From positions 1,798,001-1,862,000 of the forward strand of contig JAVSGI010000005.1 of assembly GCA_032334235.1 (NCBI GenBank): 64,000 bases of DNA. Reading direction: 5' to 3'. This document shows, piece by piece, positions 58,995 through 64,000 of the stretch. A program made the translations under genes and the position numbers. A model generated the notes under the pieces. The model was not told the DNA's origin. It worked only from the letters and a program-made list of their open reading frames with translations, and did not search any database. The DNA comes from Paracoccaceae bacterium Fryx2 (GTDB lineage: Bacteria > Pseudomonadota > Alphaproteobacteria > Rhodobacterales > Rhodobacteraceae). How positions within the stretch are numbered: position 1 is the first letter of the stretch; every line of letters begins with the position of its first letter.

Positions 58995-59019
58995 GAAAAC
59001 GCTCCACTGGAGCGTTTTC
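58995..59019 (-). terminator. lepA terminator hairpin, distal
   Basis: GAAAACGCTCC, ACT, GGAGCGTTTTC: 11-bp perfect stem downstream of lepA on the minus strand, with T runs inside the stem ends. Confidence 0.7.
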
Positions 59020-59020
59020 T

Positions 59021-59038
59021 CCCCGGCCTGAGCCGGGG
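59021..59038 (-). terminator. lepA terminator hairpin, proximal
   Basis: CCCCGGC, CTGA, GCCGGGG: 7-bp perfect stem, 7 bases after the lepA stop and directly followed by the distal hairpin, making a tandem stop. Confidence 0.65.
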
Positions 59039-59045
59039 CCGCCCC

Positions 59046-60845
59046 TCACCCATCCATCTTCAGCGCGTTGATGAACGCTTCCTGCGGAATCTCCACCTTG
59101 CCGAACTGCCGCATCTTCTTCTTCCCGGCCTTCTGCTTGTCCAGCAGCTTGCGTTTCCGGGTCGCGTCGCCGCCGTAGCATTTGGCGGTCACGTCCTTGC
59201 GCATGGCCGAAAGCGTCTCGCGGGCGATTACCCGGCCGCCGATCGCCGCCTGGATCGGGATCTTGAACATGTGGCGCGGGATCAGCTCTTTCAGCTTTTC
59301 CACCATCGCCCGGCCGCGCATGTCTGCCCGGTCGCGGTGGACCATCATCGACAGCGCGTCCACCGGCTCGTCATTCACCAGGATCGACATCTTGACCAGG
59401 AAATCCTCGCGGTATTCCGAGATCATGTAGTCGAACGAGGCATAGCCCTTGGTCACCGATTTCAGCCGGTCGTAGAAGTCGAACACCACCTCGTTCAGCG
59501 GCAGGTCATAGACCACCATGGCACGGGAGCCGGCATAGCTCAGGTCCATCTGGATGCCGCGGCGGACCTGGCACAGTTTCAGGATGTCGCCGAGGTATTC
59601 GTCGGGCACCATGATGGTCGCCTTGATCCGCGGCTCCTCGATATGGTCGACGTGGGTCAGGTCGGGCATGTCGGCGGGGTTGTGCAGGTCGCGCACAGTG
59701 CCGTCCTTCATGAACAGGTGATAGACCACCGAGGGCGCGGTGGTGATCAGGTCGATGTCGTATTCCCGTTCCAGCCGGTCGCGGATCACCTCAAGGTGCA
59801 GCAGGCCCAGAAAGCCGCAGCGGAAGCCGAAGCCCAGCGCCGCCGAGGTTTCCATCTCGGTGCTGAAGGACGCGTCGTTCAGCGCCAGCTTCTCGATGGC
59901 GTCGCGCAGGTTCTCGAACTCGGCGGCATCGACCGGGAACAGGCCGCAGAACACCACCGGCTGCGCGGGCTTGAACCCCGGCAGCGCCTGGTCGCAGCCC
60001 TTGCGTTCGTGGGTGATGGTGTCGCCCACCCGCGTGTCGCGCACCTGTTTGATCTGCGCGGTGAAGATGCCGATCTCGCCCGGCCCCAGTTCCGCGATGT
60101 CGACCATCTGCGGCTTCAGCACGGCCAGCTTGTCGACGGCGTAGACCGCGTTGGTCTGCATCATCCGCACCCGGTCGCCGCGGCGCAGGAAACCGTCCAT
60201 CACCCGGATCATCACGACGACGCCCAGATAGGCGTCATACCAGCTGTCCACCAGCATCGCCTTCAGCGGCGCGTCGCGGTCGCCCTTGGGTGCGGGCAGG
60301 CGCGTCACGATCGCCTCCAGCACGTCGGGAATGCCGAGGCCCGACTTGGCCGAGATCAGCACGGCCTGGCTGGCATCCAGCCCGATCACGTCCTCGATCT
60401 GCTGCTTGATGCGCTCGGGCTCGGCGGCGGGCAGGTCGATCTTGTTCAGCACCGGCACGATTTCATGCCCCGCGTCCAGCGCCTGATAGACGTTGGCCAG
60501 CGTCTGCGCCTCGACCCCCTGCGAGGCGTCCACCACCAGCAGCGAGCCCTCGACCGCGCGCATCGAGCGGGAAACCTCGTAGGCAAAGTCGACATGGCCG
60601 GGGGTGTCGATCAGGTTCAGGATGTAGGTCTTGCCATCCTTCGCCGGATACTCGATCCGCACGGTGTTGGCCTTGATGGTGATGCCCCGCTCGCGCTCGA
60701 TGTCCATGCTGTCCAGCAGCTGGGCCTTCATGTCACGGTCCTTGACCGTGCCGGTCGACTGGATCAGCCGGTCGGCGAGGGTGGATTTGCCGTGGTCGAT
60801 ATGGGCCACGATCGAGAAGTTGCGGATGAGATCTAGCTGGGTCAT
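59046..60845 (-). CDS. lepA: Elongation factor 4 (LepA) GTPase
   Basis: Ribosome-bound translational GTPase that assists initiation or back-translocation. 599 residues, the standard family length if started at ATG 60845 ([17 protein letters not shown]). G1 [10 protein letters not shown]3 DTPGHVDF, G4 NKIDLP and the LepA-specific C-terminal domain with conserved basic end ([16 protein letters not shown]) are present. Two more ATGs lie 3 and 8 codons upstream without a good ribosome site. Confidence 0.95.
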   Translation of the reverse strand: MTQLDLIRNFSIVAHIDHGKSTLADRLIQSTGTVKDRDMKAQLLDSMDIERERGITIKANTVRIEYPAKDGKTYILNLIDTPGHVDFAYEVSRSMRAVEGSLLVVDASQGVEAQTLANVYQALDAGHEIVPVLNKIDLPAAEPERIKQQIEDVIGLDASQAVLISAKSGLGIPDVLEAIVTRLPAPKGDRDAPLKAMLVDSWYDAYLGVVVMIRVMDGFLRRGDRVRMMQTNAVYAVDKLAVLKPQMVDIAELGPGEIGIFTAQIKQVRDTRVGDTITHERKGCDQALPGFKPAQPVVFCGLFPVDAAEFENLRDAIEKLALNDASFSTEMETSAALGFGFRCGFLGLLHLEVIRDRLEREYDIDLITTAPSVVYHLFMKDGTVRDLHNPADMPDLTHVDHIEEPRIKATIMVPDEYLGDILKLCQVRRGIQMDLSYAGSRAMVVYDLPLNEVVFDFYDRLKSVTKGYASFDYMISEYREDFLVKMSILVNDEPVDALSMMVHRDRADMRGRAMVEKLKELIPRHMFKIPIQAAIGGRVIARETLSAMRKDVTAKCYGGDATRKRKLLDKQKAGKKKMRQFGKVEIPQEAFINALKMDG

Positions 60846-61033
60846 GCGCGGCATATGATCAGGAATCATTGGGGGGTCAATGGGCATGGTTCACCCCCGC
60901 CCCCCAAGGCGGAAAGAGTTGCGCCAGAACAGGTGCTTCGCCATATTGATAACGAAATTTACAGGCAATCCGCCCAGGGTAGACCGCAACGGCGACCGAA
61001 GGCGGCAAAATACAACAAAACGAGGGCAGTCAC

Positions 61034-62182
61034 ATGGAAACAAGGATCGTTGGAACCAACGGTGACGATATTCTCACGTCCGGTTCAGATCTGGACCTGT
61101 CAATCGCGGGCGGGCTTGGCAACGACACGCTGGCGGGCGGCTACGGCAACGACCGGCTGTTCGGCGGGGCGGGGCGCGACTGGCTGCGCAACAGCCCGGG
61201 CCACGACACGCTCTACGGCGGCACCGGCAACGACACCTACGTGATCACCGCGCCGCCCGGCACCCGGTTCGGGTCGACCAACTTCACCATCTCGGAAGCG
61301 CGCGGCGGCGGCAATGACCTGCTGATCCTGCAGGTGGCGCACCTGAACTACACGCTGCCCGATTTCGTCGAGCGCTTAAATGTCGAAGCCGACATTCCCA
61401 GCGTTTTCGGCAACGGCTCTGCCAACCTGATCGACGCCTCGACGCGCACCATCGACATGAAGATTGATGGCGGCGCCGGGGTCGACACGATTATCGGCGG
61501 TAGCGGCAATGACACCTATTGGGTCGACGAGGAAGGCGACGTGGTGACCGAACTGCAGGGCGGCGGCATCGACACGGTCATCGCGACCGCCAGCTACAAG
61601 CTGCCCGACTGGGTGGAGCACCTGACGCTGGACGACGGCGCGATCAACGGCGTGGGCAACGCACTCGACAACACCCTCAAGGGCAACGAGTTCGACAACA
61701 GGCTGGTCGGCGGCAAGGGACACGACGTGCTGACCGGCGACGCCGGTGCCGACACTTTGCGGGGTGGCGCGGGAAACGACGTGCTGACCGGCGACGCCGG
61801 TGCCGACACTTTGCGGGGTGGCGCGGGAAACGACGTGCTGACCGGCGGCCTTGGCAAGGATCAGTTGTTCGGCGGCGCCGGATCGGATGTGTTTGTCTTC
61901 ACCACCAAGGACATCGAAGGCCAGACCCGCGCCACGGCAGACGTGATCCGCGACTTTGACGCCTCCGACATCATCGACCTGTCCTATGTCGATGCCAACA
62001 GCAACCGTCCCGGCGACCAGGCCTTCTGGTTCATCGGTGCGGCGGCCTTCGATGGCATCGAGGGTCAGTTGCGCTATGACGGTACGCATCTGCTGGGCGA
62101 CCGCGACGGCGACGGCGTGGCAGACATGTTCATCGCGGTGCAGGGCAGCCTGGCGGACCTGCGCGACTCGCTTCTGGCCTGA
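61034..62182 (+). CDS. RTX calcium-binding protein (haemolysin-type repeats)
   Basis: 382 residues with GGxGxDxLxGGxGxD-type nonapeptide repeats at about 30-75 and 225-290 and a C-terminal segment (DRDGDGVADMFIAVQG) like the M10/serralysin secretion end. No N-terminal signal, as expected for type I secretion by an unlinked ABC/MFP/TolC set. Repeats fold only with Ca2+. The last repeat unit is exactly duplicated at DNA level (61724-61831). No protease, lipase or toxin domain is seen, so it may act as a surface or matrix protein. Confidence 0.85.
   Translation: METRIVGTNGDDILTSGSDLDLSIAGGLGNDTLAGGYGNDRLFGGAGRDWLRNSPGHDTLYGGTGNDTYVITAPPGTRFGSTNFTISEARGGGNDLLILQVAHLNYTLPDFVERLNVEADIPSVFGNGSANLIDASTRTIDMKIDGGAGVDTIIGGSGNDTYWVDEEGDVVTELQGGGIDTVIATASYKLPDWVEHLTLDDGAINGVGNALDNTLKGNEFDNRLVGGKGHDVLTGDAGADTLRGGAGNDVLTGDAGADTLRGGAGNDVLTGGLGKDQLFGGAGSDVFVFTTKDIEGQTRATADVIRDFDASDIIDLSYVDANSNRPGDQAFWFIGAAAFDGIEGQLRYDGTHLLGDRDGDGVADMFIAVQGSLADLRDSLLA
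61724..61831 (+). repeat. Exact 54-bp tandem duplication in the RTX gene
   Basis: Bases 61724-61777 and 61778-61831 are identical, each encoding the 18 residues DVLTGDAGADTLRGGAGN. A third copy starts at 61832 and diverges after 15 bases. The lack of any synonymous change means the duplication is recent. Confidence 0.95.
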
Positions 62183-62431
62183 TCCGGGGGCGCCGGGGCC
62201 GGTCGGGGCGGCGGGCCCCGGTCGCACCCCGCGGGCACGCTACCCGATCTGGTGCCGTCTGCCCCTGCCCGCCCCAACTCTGGCCCCGACCCCGGCCCGA
62301 AAGCGGCAATCGCGGCCGAGGACGCAACAATCCTTGAATGTTGCCGTCAAATCGCCATGATTGAGCGACAATATGATCGCGGTCAGAGGCGCCTCAGAAG
62401 GGGCGTCATGGCCCTGACGAGAGGCAGACAC

Positions 62432-62746
62432 ATGAAAAGAACCGTTCTTGCAGCAGCACTTGTGGCGCTTGCGCTGCCCTTTGCTTCCTCCGTCGCCACC
62501 GCCGGGCCGATCTCCTCGGCCTGTCTGCGCTCGGATGGCGGCTCGGGCAACCGGGCGCTGTGCAACTGCATCCAGCAAGTCGCAGACCAGACCCTGCGCG
62601 GCGGCGACCAGCGCAAGGCCGCAAAGTTCTTCCAGAACCCCGACGAGGCGCAGAAGGTCCGAATGTCCAAGCGCGATTCCGACAACGCCTTCTGGGCGCG
62701 CTACAAGGCGTTCGGCACCATGGCAGAGGCGTCCTGCGCCCGCTGA
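62432..62746 (+). CDS. Conserved exported protein
   Basis: 104 residues. Signal peptide MKRTVLAAALVALALPFASSVATAG, then a short domain with Cys in ISSACLRSDGG, ALCNCIQQVAD and EASCAR. The C-x-C plus QQVAD-x-T-L pattern is typical of a family of small Rhodobacteraceae exported proteins of unknown function, some of which are labelled arginine transporter without good reason. GAGAGG precedes the ATG by 7 bases; an ATG 8 codons upstream is possible. Confidence 0.78.
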   Translation: MKRTVLAAALVALALPFASSVATAGPISSACLRSDGGSGNRALCNCIQQVADQTLRGGDQRKAAKFFQNPDEAQKVRMSKRDSDNAFWARYKAFGTMAEASCAR

Positions 62747-62866
62747 TTTCGGGCCGATCCGGACCCGTCCGGCAGGCCCCATCGGGCCTGCCGCGCCTTG
62801 GCCCTGCCCCCCCGTCGGCGTGGCCCCCCCCCTCGGCGCGACCCCCTGCCCCTTCCCGGCCATTCA

Positions 62867-62893
62867 CCTTGCCCAAGTATCCCCGCCGGAGGC
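62867..62893 (+). repeat. Dispersed CCAAATA/CGCC intergenic box, copy D
   Basis: CCTTGCCCAAGTA then TCCCCGCCGGAGGC, identical to copy C (31908-31935) over the last 14 bases and with one change in the first part. It lies between the exported protein (+) and the 2OG-Fe oxygenase (-). Confidence 0.65.
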
Positions 62894-62938
62894 TCCGCCG
62901 CCGCCGCATGACCGGCGCAACCGGAGCGGAACCCCGTT

Positions 62939-63490
62939 TCAGCGGAAAGCCGGTCCATGCGCCCAGAGCGTCAGCGACCAGCGCACCCCTTCGGTCACCG
63001 GCGTGACGCGGTGCAGCACGAAGCTGGGGAACACCGTGGCCGTGCCGAGGTCGGGCGAGGCGTCGATGATGGCACTGTCGGGGCGCAGTTCCAGCCCGCC
63101 GCCGCGGTAGGTGGCCGGGTCCGACAGTTGCACCACAACCGTCAGCTTGCGCCGCGACGCCAGTGCCCCGGCGCCGATGTCGGAATGCCAGTCGAAATGG
63201 CCCTGACGCTCGGCGCCATAGCGGGCAATCTGTGCGCTTTCGGCAAATTCGCTCAGATCGAAGGTGTAGCCCGCGCGGTTGGCCTCTGCCACCACCCCGA
63301 TCAGGCGCGCCATCACCCAGTCCGAATCGGGCAGGTCATCGACCCAGACCAGATCGGCGCGGCGGATGCCGTGGTTGGTGGCCTTGCCCACCAGCGCCGC
63401 ATCGCGCAGCGCCGCCCCGGCGGCCAGCGCCACCAGATCGGCGCAATCCTGCGGCGAAAACGCATCCGCAATCGTCAGGCAGGGGGTCAC
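62939..63490 (-). CDS. 2OG-Fe(II) oxygenase (prolyl-4-hydroxylase-type)
   Basis: 183 residues. Fe ligands HFDWHSD (His-x-Asp) and a later His in LHRVTPV, with an Arg 8-10 residues after (GVRWSLTLW) for 2-oxoglutarate. The fold and length fit the PKHD/P4H family acting on proteins or small metabolites. Convergent with the exported-protein gene and next to the PCu(A)C gene. Confidence 0.85.
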   Translation of the reverse strand: MTPCLTIADAFSPQDCADLVALAAGAALRDAALVGKATNHGIRRADLVWVDDLPDSDWVMARLIGVVAEANRAGYTFDLSEFAESAQIARYGAERQGHFDWHSDIGAGALASRRKLTVVVQLSDPATYRGGGLELRPDSAIIDASPDLGTATVFPSFVLHRVTPVTEGVRWSLTLWAHGPAFR

Positions 63491-63601
63491 GGCAATCCTC
63501 CGGCACAGGGTGCGGGTGTCGGCGGCACCCTGCCCCGGTCATGCACCTGCCGGGGCGCCCCTGCGCGTGCCGGAGCGACGCAATGTCGCTTTCGCGCTGG
63601 T

Positions 63602-64000
63602 TCAGTTGCCGGCACCCATGCCATGCATCATCGGCCCCATGCCCTCGCCCATGCCCATGGCCGCCATGCCCGGCTTGCGCTCCAGATCGACCGGCACCTC
63701 GACCACCACCGCGCCCGCCTGCTCGAAGGTCAGCGTGACCGTGACGATATCGCCATGCTTCAGCGGCCGCTTCAGGCCAAGGAACATCACATGGTCGCCG
63801 CCGCGTTCGAGCGCATGGCTGCCCGCGGCGGGAATCACGAAGCCCTCCGGCACCTCGATCATCTGCATCACGCCGTTGGCGTCCTCGACATGGGTGTGCA
63901 GTTCCACCTTTTCGGCCACGTCCGAGGCCGCCGACAGCAGCCGGTCATCGGTGGCGGCGCGGTTCTCGATCACCATGAAGGCCGCACCCGAGGCCGACAT
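63602..64000 (-). CDS. PCu(A)C periplasmic copper chaperone, C-terminal part (N-terminus outside window)
   Basis: 132 residues to the window edge; the ATG at 64000 is internal, since the signal peptide and first strands are missing. The copper site H-x-M-type residues are visible: HTHVEDANGVMQM and HALERGGDHVMF. A Met/Gly-rich tail (GMGEGMGPMMHGMG) adds further possible Cu(I) ligands. Helps load the CuA site of cytochrome oxidase. Confidence 0.9.
   Translation of the reverse strand: MSASGAAFMVIENRAATDDRLLSAASDVAEKVELHTHVEDANGVMQMIEVPEGFVIPAAGSHALERGGDHVMFLGLKRPLKHGDIVTVTLTFEQAGAVVVEVPVDLERKPGMAAMGMGEGMGPMMHGMGAGN

Larger units (their letters stand above)
58712..59045. other. Gene-free region upstream of the tail-anchored gene and after lepA
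   Basis: No protein gene supported. It holds two strong hairpins next to the lepA stop (see next entries). The rest is GC-rich with no repeat or RNA gene that I can see. Confidence 0.6.

Noticed and set aside
61724-61831. CRISPR-like direct repeats
   Set aside because: The repeats are adjacent with no spacers and encode RTX nonapeptides in frame.

Overview
The window is GC-rich bacterial chromosome of an alphaproteobacterium, most probably a Rhodobacteraceae/Paracoccaceae member (Rhodobacter, Paracoccus, Gemmobacter or Tabrizicola type). The grounds are a class I (archaeal-type) lysyl-tRNA synthetase, an NDUFS4-like complex I accessory subunit, the YcjX/YcjF pair, a small RTX protein, a beta-helix protein of a type common in this family, and about 65-70% G+C with strong third-position bias. 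I found no rRNA, tRNA, CRISPR array, insertion sequence or prophage. Most long open frames opposite the genes are shadows produced by GC bias. The start sites given are my choices from Shine-Dalgarno spacing and family start patterns.

Layout. 0-10 kb: end of a membrane protein, ileS, a truncated haemoglobin, a DUF2339 polytopic protein, the ycjF-ycjX pair and truA. 10-20 kb, all on the minus strand: an acetate block. Read in the direction of transcription it is acs-adk, then DUF4212 small subunit, sodium/solute symporter, cNMP/CBS/DUF294 nucleotidyltransferase-like protein, a membrane protein of unknown function, a response regulator, and a membrane sensor whose kinase-like core has lost its phospho-acceptor histidine and carries a DnaQ-type 3'-5' exonuclease. 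20-32 kb: SulP transporter, PNPOx-like flavoprotein, a pectate-lyase-fold protein that may be a gene-transfer-agent head spike, DUF4864, lysK, TerB-like, dacB (PBP4), nadD and ettA. 32-35 kb: small membrane proteins (one of only 25 aa), a PhnA-type zinc ribbon protein, a cold-shock protein with a strong terminator, a degenerate receiver, and a hormone-sensitive-lipase-type hydrolase.

35-48.4 kb is an accessory acyl-CoA / transport island: TPP enzyme, ADP-forming-type acyl-CoA ligase, TetR regulator, acyl-CoA dehydrogenase, a polyamine-type ABC importer, nitronate monooxygenase, an EamA exporter and a DapA-family aldolase. Inside it, 41.2-47.4 kb holds a tight cluster of broken genes. Permease 1 has one extra base. 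Permease 2 is cut off and joined to the last ~45 codons of an enoyl-CoA hydratase. The binding protein lacks one base, the nitronate monooxygenase has an in-frame amber codon, and the EamA gene has two extra bases. The ATPase, the regulator and the flanking enzymes are intact.

48.5-64 kb returns to housekeeping and small stress or envelope genes: ychF, trpA, an FMN-dependent alpha-hydroxy acid dehydrogenase, GNAT, complex I accessory subunit, uvrB, GlsB/YeaQ-type protein, a monooxygenase-fold protein, orphan ParA, lipoproteins including an entericidin, lepA, an RTX protein with an exact 54-bp tandem duplication, a 2OG-Fe(II) oxygenase and the C-terminal part of a PCu(A)C copper chaperone.

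The points most worth following are the pseudokinase-exonuclease / response regulator / DUF294 set attached to acetate uptake and activation, the decaying importer cluster, and a low-GC patch inside ileS that looks like recombined DNA.
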